A DNA stretch of 28,869 nt from CAZPMC01 sp964587755 (GTDB lineage: Bacteria; Bacillota; Clostridia; Acetivibrionales; DTU013). The translations under genes were made by a program, and so were the position numbers. The notes beneath the pieces are model-generated. The model worked only from the letters and a program-made list of their open reading frames with translations, was not told the origin of the DNA and made no database searches. Of this stretch, positions 14,379 to 22,489 are shown in pieces. The stretch lies in assembly GCA_964587755.1 (NCBI GenBank), contig CAZPMC010000028.1, forward strand, positions 1-28,869, written 5' to 3'. Numbering within the stretch: the stretch's first letter is position 1; every line of letters starts with the position of its first letter.

Positions 14379-15230
14379 TTATTTTGGCAGATAATCCATA
14401 GGATCTTCATTAACGCCGTTTTTAAGTACTTCAAAGTGCAGATGCGGCGGCTCAACCGACTCGTCCATCGCTGTATTGCCAATGCTACCGATAACTTCTC
14501 CCTGCTTTACCTTTTGATTAACTGTCACAACTTCATCTGATGCAAGATTTCTGTAGAGAGTTTTAATACTATTTCCGTGTTCGATTATTACACTAATTCC
14601 GTAGTGAGGGTCGTTTATAACATCACTGACTACTCCATCTGCTACAGCCTTTACAGGACTACCCCTGTCAGCAGCTATATCAACTCCCCGATGTACTCTC
14701 CACTCTTCCAGCGTCTTTGAATACACTAGCTTGTCCATTGCATATTCAAGAGATATTTCTCCATCGACAGGCATCTGAAAGCTTTGCGGCTTCTCAGGTG
14801 TTTCCTTTTTGGGATTTGTCTTTGGAGTTTCATCCTTTTTTGTTGATGCCGGGTCCTCTGAATCCTTCTTCTTATCTGGGTCCTTTTTTGACTGTGAGTC
14901 ATTATCGCCCAAAGCATCTGTCACAGAGGCAGGCTCACCGATGTCAGTTTGGGCTCCGACCTTTGCAGCTTGTGTATCCTCCGTCTCGGCTACCATGTTA
15001 TCGCCGTTATCATTTAATACTAATCCATCACTCTCCTCATCCAAAGTGTAATCTTGGGCCTCGTAGTCAAACTGATTGGGAGTCGCGTTACGGGTAGTTA
15101 CAAATATAGCCGTGCCTGCAACAACAGCTATACATAGCAATAACACCACATAAAACCCGTTTCTCTCCAGGAATTGCTTTACTCCTTTTTTTGCTCCTTT
15201 ATCGTCCGGAAACAACTTTTTCATATCCAC
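14379..15230 (-). CDS. spoIIQ: SpoIIQ-like membrane-anchored M23 (LytM) endopeptidase
   Basis: A 283-residue forespore-type protein: a short cytoplasmic segment, one transmembrane helix (about 26-44), a long charged linker rich in D, E, K and T (about 55-150) and a C-terminal M23 domain. SpoIIQ spans the inner forespore membrane and pairs with SpoIIIAH during engulfment. All zinc ligands are present: H180 and D184 in HRGVD, H263 and H265 in PPHLHFEV. Catalysis is therefore plausible, unlike B. subtilis SpoIIQ, whose site is incomplete. GGAGG lies eight bases before GTG at 15230. ATG at 15224 is the alternative. ATG at 15245 has no ribosome binding site and would precede or coincide with the predicted transcript start. 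It lies 54 bases after spoIID, with its own sigma-F-type promoter. Confidence 0.85.
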   Translation of the reverse strand: MDMKKLFPDDKGAKKGVKQFLERNGFYVVLLLCIAVVAGTAIFVTTRNATPNQFDYEAQDYTLDEESDGLVLNDNGDNMVAETEDTQAAKVGAQTDIGEPASVTDALGDNDSQSKKDPDKKKDSEDPASTKKDETPKTNPKKETPEKPQSFQMPVDGEISLEYAMDKLVYSKTLEEWRVHRGVDIAADRGSPVKAVADGVVSDVINDPHYGISVIIEHGNSIKTLYRNLASDEVVTVNQKVKQGEVIGSIGNTAMDESVEPPHLHFEVLKNGVNEDPMDYLPK

Positions 15231-15249
15231 ATATTCCACCTCCATATAA

Positions 15250-15278
15250 TATTGTTTCCGCGATTGGCAGCAATATAC
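15250..15278 (-). promoter_or_regulatory. Candidate sigma-F promoter for the spoIIQ-like gene
   Basis: GTATA (15274-15278), a 14-bp spacer and GGAAACAATA (15250-15259). The -10 element fits the sigma-F pattern GGNNANANTR completely and the -35 fits GYWTA; the spacer is one base shorter than usual. Sigma-F control is the known pattern for spoIIQ in B. subtilis. Confidence 0.5.
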
Positions 15279-15284
15279 ATATGG

Positions 15285-16295
15285 TTAAAAATTATTTGTC
15301 TCATGCTCCTTTATAGAGACTATATTTACTCCCTGGTAATAGTGTTTTAAAATCTCTGTATAGGTTCCCCCCCTCTTAGCTAATGAATCGGCCCCCCACT
15401 GGCTCATCCCGACTCCGTGCCCATGTCCTTTCGTTGTTATTTTAATTGTTTTATCTTCTGTGACTTCAATTTTGAAATTAGCCGAGCGCAACCCCAGCAG
15501 CGTTCTAAATTCCGTTCCCTTCATTGTAATATTCCCGACCTCTAATGTTTTCACTCTTCCTCCCGTCGTGTAGTCAAGTATTTTAATTTTTTTATATACA
15601 TCCTCATCAAACTCCCTATCCTCATATTTTTCCTGAAGCTTTTTTTGGAAATCCTCCGCCTTTATACTAATTGTTGTAATGAAGCCTCTTGACTCTTCCT
15701 CACCTGAGCTTATAACGCTTCTTAGATAGGGTACGGATGCCCCGTCCCACACTTCCTCAGCATTTTCTGTTTTTCCACCGCTTGAGGCATGAAAAAGTGT
15801 ATTTGCAACCTTACCTTCATATACAACAATCTTCCCCTTTGTAGCGTTGACTGCTTTTTCAATTTTACTCCAATTCCTTGATGCAAAAAGCTTGTTCCAT
15901 TTCTTTTTTGCATTTTCCTCACTTACCCACGCCTGGCAATGGGTTGAGTCTGTGCAGATATGTGCCTCATCATGAACACCCTGCTTAGATTTGTATGCAC
16001 CAGACATGCGTCCGTATGCGAATGTCCGCGCTGCAACAGCCTGTGCCTTTAAGGCCTCTAGGCTAAAATCCGCAGGCATCTCAGCCGCCAAAACCCCCTT
16101 TATATATTCCTCTAGCTCCATCTCAGCCATTACGTCTATATCACTGTGGTAAACCGTTATCTTATATTCTTCACTTTCGACAACCTGCTCGATTGGCGGC
16201 TCCTCCACCGGGCGGCTACAGCTCTTAACAATTATAAGCGGCAGCAGTATGATTACCGCAATCATCATGCCGGTATAATATACAAGCTTTTTCAT
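15285..16295 (-). CDS. spoIID: Stage II sporulation protein D, peptidoglycan lytic transglycosylase SpoIID
   Basis: A 336-residue mother-cell membrane enzyme that cleaves glycan strands at the leading edge of the engulfing membrane, working with SpoIIM and SpoIIP. Residues about 8-24 form the N-terminal membrane anchor. The catalytic motif AAEMPADF contains E72. A conserved cysteine/histidine block CTDSTHC (114-120) follows, then LFHASSGGKTENAEEVWDG and the C-terminal GHGHGVGMSQWGA. The ATG has AAGGGGG upstream. It is separated from murA by two tandem terminators, so it must have its own promoter; I could not recognise a sigma-E site in the 78-base spacer. Confidence 0.96.
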   Translation of the reverse strand: MKKLVYYTGMMIAVIILLPLIIVKSCSRPVEEPPIEQVVESEEYKITVYHSDIDVMAEMELEEYIKGVLAAEMPADFSLEALKAQAVAARTFAYGRMSGAYKSKQGVHDEAHICTDSTHCQAWVSEENAKKKWNKLFASRNWSKIEKAVNATKGKIVVYEGKVANTLFHASSGGKTENAEEVWDGASVPYLRSVISSGEEESRGFITTISIKAEDFQKKLQEKYEDREFDEDVYKKIKILDYTTGGRVKTLEVGNITMKGTEFRTLLGLRSANFKIEVTEDKTIKITTKGHGHGVGMSQWGADSLAKRGGTYTEILKHYYQGVNIVSIKEHETNNF

Positions 16296-16311
16296 ACTGA
16301 CCCCCTTATAT

Positions 16312-16343
16312 AAAAAAATGCCCTTGGTATATATATTCGGGCA
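16312..16343 (-). terminator. Second of two tandem terminators between murA and spoIID
   Basis: Stem TGCCC (16319-16323) with GGGCA (16339-16343) and a 15-base A+T-rich loop, followed on the minus strand by seven T residues. It ends 16 bases before the spoIID start. Confidence 0.6.
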
Positions 16344-16345
16344 AA

Positions 16346-16373
16346 GAAAAAGTATGCAGCCTGACCGGCTGCC
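16346..16373 (-). terminator. First terminator after murA
   Basis: Stem GCAGCC (16356-16361) with GGCTGC (16367-16372) and a 5-base loop. It begins right at the murA stop codon and is followed on the minus strand by ATACTTTTTCTTTG. Confidence 0.75.
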
Positions 16374-17639
16374 TTAATCTGTCTCGTCTTTTCTTATAAT
16401 GCTTGCACCAATGCCTCTGAGCTTTTCATCAATCTTTACATATCCTCTGTCAACATGATCAACATCAAGTATTTCAGTTGTCCCTTCAGCACAAAGGCCT
16501 GCAAGTATCAATGAGGCTCCAGCCCTTAAGTCGGATGCCCTGACCTTTGCTCCTGTCAGTTTGTCACATCCCTCAATAATAGCGCTTCTGCCTTCAATTC
16601 TGATATTTGCTCCCATTCTTTTGAGTTCGCTGAAATGCATGAACCTGTTTTCAAATATTGTCTCTATTATAATGCTTGTACCCTTCGCGACAGTCATAAG
16701 TGATGACATGGGAGACTGCATATCTGTTGGAAACCCCGGATATGGATGGGTTTTTATATCTACTGCTTTGATTTTCCCACCCTTTACATGTACTGACGAC
16801 AGCTCTTCCGAGATCTCCACCCCCGCCTCCCTAAGCTTTGCTGTCACAGGCTTTAAGTGGTCCGGTACAACATTCTCAATTACCACATCTCCGCCTGTTA
16901 TTGCCGCTGCCACCATAAAAGTTCCGGCTTCAATCCTATCGGGTATAATTGCATGATTAGCGGCTTTTAACTCACTAACCCCGTATATTTTTATTGTATC
17001 TGTACCAGCTCCCTTTATATCAGCTCCCATTTTTGTCAGATAAGTAGCCAGGTCGGCTATTTCGGGCTCTGTTGCCGCATTTTCTATAATTGTGGTTCCC
17101 TCCGCCAGAGTCGCTGCCATCATTATGTTTTCAGTAGCACCTACACTGGGGAAATCCAGATATACCTTTCCTCCCATAAGCCTCCCTTTTTTTTGAATGT
17201 CAATAAATCCGTGCCCTTGTGTTATTGTTGCACCTAAAGCACTAAACCCTTTTAAATGAAGGTCTACCGGTCTTGAGCCGATAGCGCAGCCTCCTGGAAG
17301 TGATATCCTGACAGCAGAGGTTCTCGCCAGAAGAGGCCCTGCCACAAGAAAGGATGCTCTCATTTTGTTTACAAGTTCATAAGGGGCTGAATTATCGGTC
17401 AGGCGGTTAATGTTAATCTCAAGCTTTGACTGATCTTCTGAGATTTCAACAGAAGCTCCCAGTGTTTTAATGAGCTCACACATAATCTTAACATCATTAA
17501 GATAAGGTATATCCTCAATAACACTTCTTCCGTTAGCCAAAAGTGAAGCTGCAATAATCGGCAGCACTGAATTCTTAGCACCGCTCACTCTTACTCTTCC
17601 TTTTAACGGTCCGCCTTCCGTTATTATGAGTTTTGACAC
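16374..17639 (-). CDS. murA: UDP-N-acetylglucosamine 1-carboxyvinyltransferase MurA
   Basis: A 421-residue cytoplasmic enzyme that transfers enolpyruvate from phosphoenolpyruvate to UDP-GlcNAc, the first committed step of peptidoglycan synthesis. SGAKNS near the N terminus carries the catalytic lysine K22. The mobile loop PGGCAIGSRPVD carries C118, equivalent to C115 of E. coli MurA and the fosfomycin target, so sensitivity at this residue is expected. I chose GTG at 17639, with AAGGGGG seven bases upstream and a standard N terminus (MSKLIITEGG). The frame runs 25 codons further upstream, but into the end of ywmB. It lies 38 bases after ywmB, apparently in one operon, and ends at a terminator. 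Confidence 0.97.
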   Translation of the reverse strand: MSKLIITEGGPLKGRVRVSGAKNSVLPIIAASLLANGRSVIEDIPYLNDVKIMCELIKTLGASVEISEDQSKLEININRLTDNSAPYELVNKMRASFLVAGPLLARTSAVRISLPGGCAIGSRPVDLHLKGFSALGATITQGHGFIDIQKKGRLMGGKVYLDFPSVGATENIMMAATLAEGTTIIENAATEPEIADLATYLTKMGADIKGAGTDTIKIYGVSELKAANHAIIPDRIEAGTFMVAAAITGGDVVIENVVPDHLKPVTAKLREAGVEISEELSSVHVKGGKIKAVDIKTHPYPGFPTDMQSPMSSLMTVAKGTSIIIETIFENRFMHFSELKRMGANIRIEGRSAIIEGCDKLTGAKVRASDLRAGASLILAGLCAEGTTEILDVDHVDRGYVKIDEKLRGIGASIIRKDETD

Positions 17640-17677
17640 ATGTATTCCCCCTTCGTCTTTTGTAAACATGGCACAAG

Positions 17678-18445
17678 CTAATACTCTGTAGTAATAACAG
17701 GTGTCGCCAGCCATATGTAAGTTTTTCCTTCGTAGGAATTATATCTGGTAGCTACATTAAGATTTACATTCTTGCCGTTTACCTTCACAGCATTACCTAT
17801 TGACGGAGAAAAAGCCGATACGCTGACCAGTCCATTATCGTCTATTCCTTCGACTTTATCGGCTCCCACTTCGGCAAATACTGTCCGGTACATTTTCTCC
17901 AGCTCGTCGTCCTCCAGATTTCCGTCAATACTGCCTGTAATCCTTAAGTTAACATCATAACTAATGTTGTTTTTCTCAAAAAGTTCAATAAGATTTATAT
18001 ATGAGGCCTCCATATCCGGCCGGTCAGACGTGCTTGTGAGACTCACGGAAACATGGGTTTTGTTTTTTTGTTCTTCTCCGATAGTATTAAGAACCCCAAT
18101 GCGGATATTCCTATCATGATCAATTATGTAATCTGATTCCAAGCCGTACACAATATCATTATCAACCTTTGTGACAGAGTCCTTCGCCCTTTCAATATCC
18201 CCGCCGAAGCTTTCAATAATATCAATTATCAGCGCTTTTTGGGAAGCTTCATCATCAAAAGCTGTATGAGCCTCAGCCGTTCCCCGTATGTAAACCTCTG
18301 AGCTTACTGCAATTGCTCCTGTGGCAGCAAATGCCTTTTCAATTGATACAACAGGTGAAGATATTTCATTTTCTTTAAGTATTATTATTAAAAAAATGGA
18401 GATAACTAAAATAAAAAGGAAAACTATTAATATACTCTTTTTCAT
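17678..18445 (-). CDS. ywmB: YwmB family protein (TATA-box-binding-like fold)
   Basis: A 255-residue protein with an N-terminal signal/anchor helix (about 4-23), so it is exported or membrane-tethered. The rest matches the YwmB family, annotated from structure as TATA-box-binding-protein-like, although extracellular location makes a DNA-binding role unlikely. Recognisable parts are the alternating segment SVSLTSTSDRPDMEASYINL and the late GNAVKVNGKNVNLNVATRYN. Function is unknown. The gene lies directly upstream of murA and spoIID, the same order as in B. subtilis. AAAGGGAGG lies seven to eight bases before the ATG. Confidence 0.85.
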   Translation of the reverse strand: MKKSILIVFLFILVISIFLIIILKENEISSPVVSIEKAFAATGAIAVSSEVYIRGTAEAHTAFDDEASQKALIIDIIESFGGDIERAKDSVTKVDNDIVYGLESDYIIDHDRNIRIGVLNTIGEEQKNKTHVSVSLTSTSDRPDMEASYINLIELFEKNNISYDVNLRITGSIDGNLEDDELEKMYRTVFAEVGADKVEGIDDNGLVSVSAFSPSIGNAVKVNGKNVNLNVATRYNSYEGKTYIWLATPVITTEY

Positions 18446-18536
18446 GCATTTGCCTCCCTTTAGGTTAACTGTAATTATTCATTGGATAACCTATAAAGAA
18501 TTATTGCCTCAGAAAGGGAGGCGTATACATGAAAAA
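18437..18536. repeat. Imperfect inverted repeat made of two translation-start regions
   Basis: The minus-strand ywmB start region (18437-18462) and plus-strand bases 18513-18536 share AAAGGGAGGC, a six-base stretch with three matches, and ATGAAAAA: 21 of 24 positions. An AGGTTA/TAACCT pair (18462-18467 and 18487-18492) lies between the arms. Confidence 0.5.
18497..18522 (-). terminator. Possible weak terminator after the FnIII-SLH operon
   Basis: Stem GCCTC (18506-18510) with GAGGC (18518-18522) and a 7-base loop, followed on the minus strand by AATAATTCTTTAT. The stem is short and the tail mixed. The same bases form one arm of the inverted repeat around the ywmB start. Confidence 0.35.
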
Positions 18537-18564
18537 TCTTTATGTAATCCTAAAGCTCGCCTGA
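18529..18564 (+). other. Tiny open frame with a strong ribosome binding site (11 codons)
   Basis: ATG at 18529 follows AAAGGGAGG with seven bases of spacing and encodes MKNLYVILKLA before TGA. It overlaps the 3' end of the minus-strand FnIII-SLH gene. It may be a gene-start remnant or a copy of the ywmB start region; there is no evidence that it is translated. Confidence 0.25.
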
Positions 18565-21500
18565 AAACTTGAGAATTTTTTCAATTAAAATCATGGTTTC
18601 CGCTCTTGTGACTGGATCCTTCGGTCCAAATGTATCATGGAACCTGCTTGTTATAACACCATTTTCCAGTGCGAATTTTATTTGAGGACGCAGACCAACA
18701 CTTATTTGACTTGCATCCCTGTAAATGCCTGTATCATCAACTGTTGCCACTGCTTTTTGGGAGGTCTTGAGCTCAATGACTCTGACAGCCATAGCTACAA
18801 GCTTTTCCCTTGTACATAAAGCTGCCGGATTTGTACTGTCGGCTCGGGGGATAATTCCCGATTTTACAGCAAGTGTCATATAGTTGTATCCATAATCCAC
18901 GCCCATAATATCCAGCATGAATTTGGCTGCGTCTTCTATTGTAAGCATTTTCCCGGGTTCAAATTTTTCTCCCTGTACAGCCGTAAGCTCATAGAGAGAC
19001 ACTACATTAGCAATTGCTTTTCTTGCATAGCTTGAGGAAATATCATCGTAATAATCCATTCCCCGTTCTCCTACAGCTATTTTACCCGGTACAAGCGTTT
19101 CAAAAATGAGCTTGCCTGTTCTCTCGTCGGGATCATATATTCCGGTGGTCACAGATTCCCCCCACTCTTGGGAATTGTCGGGAAGAACTAGCCCCAAAGT
19201 TGTTCCCTGCTTATACCACGTTGCAGCGGTGTACTCATAAACCACATTTAGCGGCTTATTAAAACTCGATAAAGAAGCTGTAAAGCCGTCACTAAGTGCT
19301 ATCTCCACAAGTGACACCGGAGTCTTAAATATCAAGTTCCTTGCATTGCTTCCATCAGAGGTGCTATCAAGGGTAATATCAATTCTGTAGTATGCCGCTG
19401 GATTGCCCGACCTGTACTCTCCGTCTCTGTCTGCTAATACACCGGGTTTTATAACAAGTGTATTTCTCACTGTTTTTATATTGATGTTTTCCCTGAGCAT
19501 ATCAAGTGCCTTAAAGACCTTTTGAGATATATGCACAGATACTGTTTTTGTATTCTTCGGCATCTGGGTCAAATCCAAATAATAATCAAGGGCTTTGTCG
19601 GTTTGTACGTGATGTACGAAACGGTCGGCATTGACTCCCAGTATTCTGACCGTCCATATACCGTTAATAGCTACAGAGTCCTTTATAACAAATTCACCCT
19701 TTATTACATTCTCAACATCCTCGCTGGAATCATAGTCGTCACTGCTGCGAAGAGTTCTTACCGTGACGCTTTGAGTCGGATCCGATGTCAGGTCTTTAGC
19801 TGAATCATATGCATATAGCCTTGCATAGTACCTAAAATTTGATCTGAGGTTTCCGACAACAAACTCAGAAACCATTCCGCAATCATACTTTTGAGAATCC
19901 TTATAATCTATGTCGCTTGCTATCTCCAATATATAATTAAGCCCCGGCTCCATAATCCATTCGTATGTTATACTTTCTTTTGTCACAGAGCCTGCCACGT
20001 TTTTTACGCCAAACCCTCTTGGCGTGCTTGGCGGTATTTCCTTTAGTGTTTTTACCATATATGAGTCACTGAACTCCGAGCGTTTCTTATCTCCTGCAGA
20101 ATTAGTAGCCTCCGCTTGTATCCAAAAATAGTACAATGTATCAGGGTTTAATCCGTGTACTCTATAATAGGATGTAAGCTCAAGCTCATCTGGTGTAATA
20201 ATAAGCCTGTCTGACGCATTGCTCCGGTTATCAACAGTACCATACTCGATATAGTAAACATATTCGGGATTGAAATTCCAACCTAAATCAATGTATGTAT
20301 CAGATGCAGCATCATAATTGAACACAGGGACCGTCGGCTTTTCTATTGTATCCGGCAGGTCCGGTACCGTTGTTACAATGATTGGATCTGAAGGGCCGGA
20401 GGTAAGGTTCACATTTATCCTGGATGCTCTGACCCATATGATATATGTTTTGTTAGGCTCAAGACTGCTTATTGTTATATCTATATTGTGCTTCTTCCCG
20501 TCAGGCAACGCTCCCGGCGCTGTTACATCCTCGTCCGGATCATTTGGTGTCACAGGAAAACCAACGATTTTATTGGTAGATAAGCCTTCAATGTTGTTGT
20601 AATCTATATCTTCAGTGTATTCTACACATCCCACATCAATAGTAACACCATTGTCGTACTCGACTATACGGTATTCAAGGGGATTTACCAGCTCGGGATG
20701 GTTTTCAAGCTTATCCACAATACCCGGATTATCTTCTTCAAGCTGTTCGGGTGTTCTGTAAATCCATGCGCCCCTTCCGCCCTCTAATATTGTATATTGC
20801 TCATACCATTTGTTTTTAAGTGTAACAACTGCAGATGTAGTGGTAACCAAATCCTTGCCCTGGGCATCTTTTTTTAGCCGAAAGGGCGGCCTTGCAGGAA
20901 CAACAGGCTGATTAATCGGGCCTGCTGACGGAGTGATAATAATCTTCATGGCCGCTTCCGAGTATAATGTAATCTGTGTCAATTCATTATCAACAAACTC
21001 CACATAATTCTTTTTTGCAACTATCTTAAAGTAGTATGTTGAATTTGGCACCAGGTCATTCAAGGTAAATTTGTATCCCAGAAGCTTAGTGCCGCTCATT
21101 ACGAAATTGCTTTGGTTCATTTTTATCGAAGACGCAATTAATGTATTTGCCGGAGGATCGTCAAGCAAATTGGGATCGTTGATTAGCCATATGTCGTAGC
21201 TTACGTCTTCGTCTACTTTTCCGTCACCCTTTAGTGGTGTTCTCCAAAGAATTGTTGCACTTGTTGGCTTAAGCATCTGCTCATATGAGATTATAGTTTC
21301 GCCTGCATTTTTAAACTCAGGTACAATTTCCGGTACCCCCGGCGCGGAAGGTATCTCAGATTCCTTGACATATATCCTTTGAGACTGAATTTTGATGCCC
21401 GGATATACATCCTCGCCGTTGCTGGTGACAATAGCCCTTACTATGTAATAATAATCTTCTTCCCCGGGCTGAATCGTCAGGAAAAATGTAGTATCGTCAA

Positions 21501-22476
21501 CTGAAGCCACGTATTGCTCCACATTTCCTCCTGTAGCGGATCCTCTGTAAATCTGATATGTTACCTTTACAGTGCCTCCGATGCTTGTGACAACAGGGCT
21601 CCATTCCAGCTTCCAAATGGCTCCGTCCTCCGAATCCGACATCTTTGTGGTCTTAGCAAGAATAAAGCTGCTAACTGTTACCGTCGGGCTCTCAGGACTT
21701 CTCTTCAGCTCTGTTTCCGTAGTGTCAGGGACGATTTTTATGTAGTATACTCTTCCAGGATCCCTGACTGTATGAATATATTCAAGCTTCCCGGCCGCTT
21801 CGTTTACCGTAACTGCTCCACCAGGGCCAATCTGCTCCTGACCTATATAAATGGGTGCTGTATTGCTGAATTCCTTACTCTCGGATATGTAAAGCTTATA
21901 ATCCATTCTCTTTCCCGAATTCCAAACATCGTCCCACTCGATTTTTATTTGGTTAGGTCCATATGAGTATGCATTAATAGCAATATCAGTCATAAATTTG
22001 ACAGTATTAGATGAAAAAGATTCTGCACTTGTGTATGTGCCGGTATCAGTAGTATATGTGTAGTATGATCTTGCATAAGTATAATACACTGTACCGGAGG
22101 ACAGATCCTTGAGTCTTATTTCATTATCTCCTCCTGGGTTTTCCGGAACACTTCCGGCCTTCAGGACAGGAGGTTTTGCTGCTTTATAGGGCTTGTTTAC
22201 CTCTTGAAGGTAATAGTTTAAATATTTATTGTGAGAACCAACACCTGTCGGCGGCTCCAGCTTATCGGTTTTCAGGTCGACATAATACTTGTCGAACTCA
22301 TTATAGCCTATGGCCGGCTCAATGTTCGGGGGCGTATTTTTTATGGGCTCCACCCTGTATTTCTGGGGAATCGTCGCAGGGCCGTAGTCAGCTGCAAACA
22401 CAGGGAACCCCCCCATGTATTGTATAATAACAAGTGCTGTTATAGTACTACTTATTATTCTTCTAATTCTTTTCAT
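18550..22476 (-). CDS. Large secreted fibronectin-III / SLH surface protein (1308 aa)
   Basis: Residues 1-28 form a signal peptide ending FAA. About seven fibronectin type III-like domains follow up to about residue 910. Their late strand is recognisable by repeated motifs such as LVPNSTYYFKIVAKK, LEPNKTYIIWVRAS and LNPDTLYYFWIQAEA. Residues about 915-1140 form a non-FnIII domain (DLTQMPKNTKTVSVHIS, then NTLVIKPGVL) that is also present in the upstream neighbour. The last 165 or so residues are divergent SLH modules, closing with FGPKDPVTRAETMILIEKIL. No enzyme domain or dockerin is visible, so a structural or adhesive S-layer role is inferred. It follows the 1679-residue gene by 13 bases with AGAGGAG upstream, hence one operon. 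Confidence 0.88.
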   Translation of the reverse strand: MKRIRRIISSTITALVIIQYMGGFPVFAADYGPATIPQKYRVEPIKNTPPNIEPAIGYNEFDKYYVDLKTDKLEPPTGVGSHNKYLNYYLQEVNKPYKAAKPPVLKAGSVPENPGGDNEIRLKDLSSGTVYYTYARSYYTYTTDTGTYTSAESFSSNTVKFMTDIAINAYSYGPNQIKIEWDDVWNSGKRMDYKLYISESKEFSNTAPIYIGQEQIGPGGAVTVNEAAGKLEYIHTVRDPGRVYYIKIVPDTTETELKRSPESPTVTVSSFILAKTTKMSDSEDGAIWKLEWSPVVTSIGGTVKVTYQIYRGSATGGNVEQYVASVDDTTFFLTIQPGEEDYYYIVRAIVTSNGEDVYPGIKIQSQRIYVKESEIPSAPGVPEIVPEFKNAGETIISYEQMLKPTSATILWRTPLKGDGKVDEDVSYDIWLINDPNLLDDPPANTLIASSIKMNQSNFVMSGTKLLGYKFTLNDLVPNSTYYFKIVAKKNYVEFVDNELTQITLYSEAAMKIIITPSAGPINQPVVPARPPFRLKKDAQGKDLVTTTSAVVTLKNKWYEQYTILEGGRGAWIYRTPEQLEEDNPGIVDKLENHPELVNPLEYRIVEYDNGVTIDVGCVEYTEDIDYNNIEGLSTNKIVGFPVTPNDPDEDVTAPGALPDGKKHNIDITISSLEPNKTYIIWVRASRINVNLTSGPSDPIIVTTVPDLPDTIEKPTVPVFNYDAASDTYIDLGWNFNPEYVYYIEYGTVDNRSNASDRLIITPDELELTSYYRVHGLNPDTLYYFWIQAEATNSAGDKKRSEFSDSYMVKTLKEIPPSTPRGFGVKNVAGSVTKESITYEWIMEPGLNYILEIASDIDYKDSQKYDCGMVSEFVVGNLRSNFRYYARLYAYDSAKDLTSDPTQSVTVRTLRSSDDYDSSEDVENVIKGEFVIKDSVAINGIWTVRILGVNADRFVHHVQTDKALDYYLDLTQMPKNTKTVSVHISQKVFKALDMLRENINIKTVRNTLVIKPGVLADRDGEYRSGNPAAYYRIDITLDSTSDGSNARNLIFKTPVSLVEIALSDGFTASLSSFNKPLNVVYEYTAATWYKQGTTLGLVLPDNSQEWGESVTTGIYDPDERTGKLIFETLVPGKIAVGERGMDYYDDISSSYARKAIANVVSLYELTAVQGEKFEPGKMLTIEDAAKFMLDIMGVDYGYNYMTLAVKSGIIPRADSTNPAALCTREKLVAMAVRVIELKTSQKAVATVDDTGIYRDASQISVGLRPQIKFALENGVITSRFHDTFGPKDPVTRAETMILIEKILKFSGEL

Positions 22477-22489
22477 CTAATCACTCCTC

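Noticed and set aside
16296..16373. GCATACTTT as a sigma-E -10 element for spoIID
   Set aside because: No -35 element at 13-15 bases upstream, and the bases belong to the murA terminator.
21514..21966. Plus-strand 150-codon frame within the FnIII-SLH gene
   Set aside because: It is opposite well-formed FnIII domains and has no ribosome binding site or known motif.
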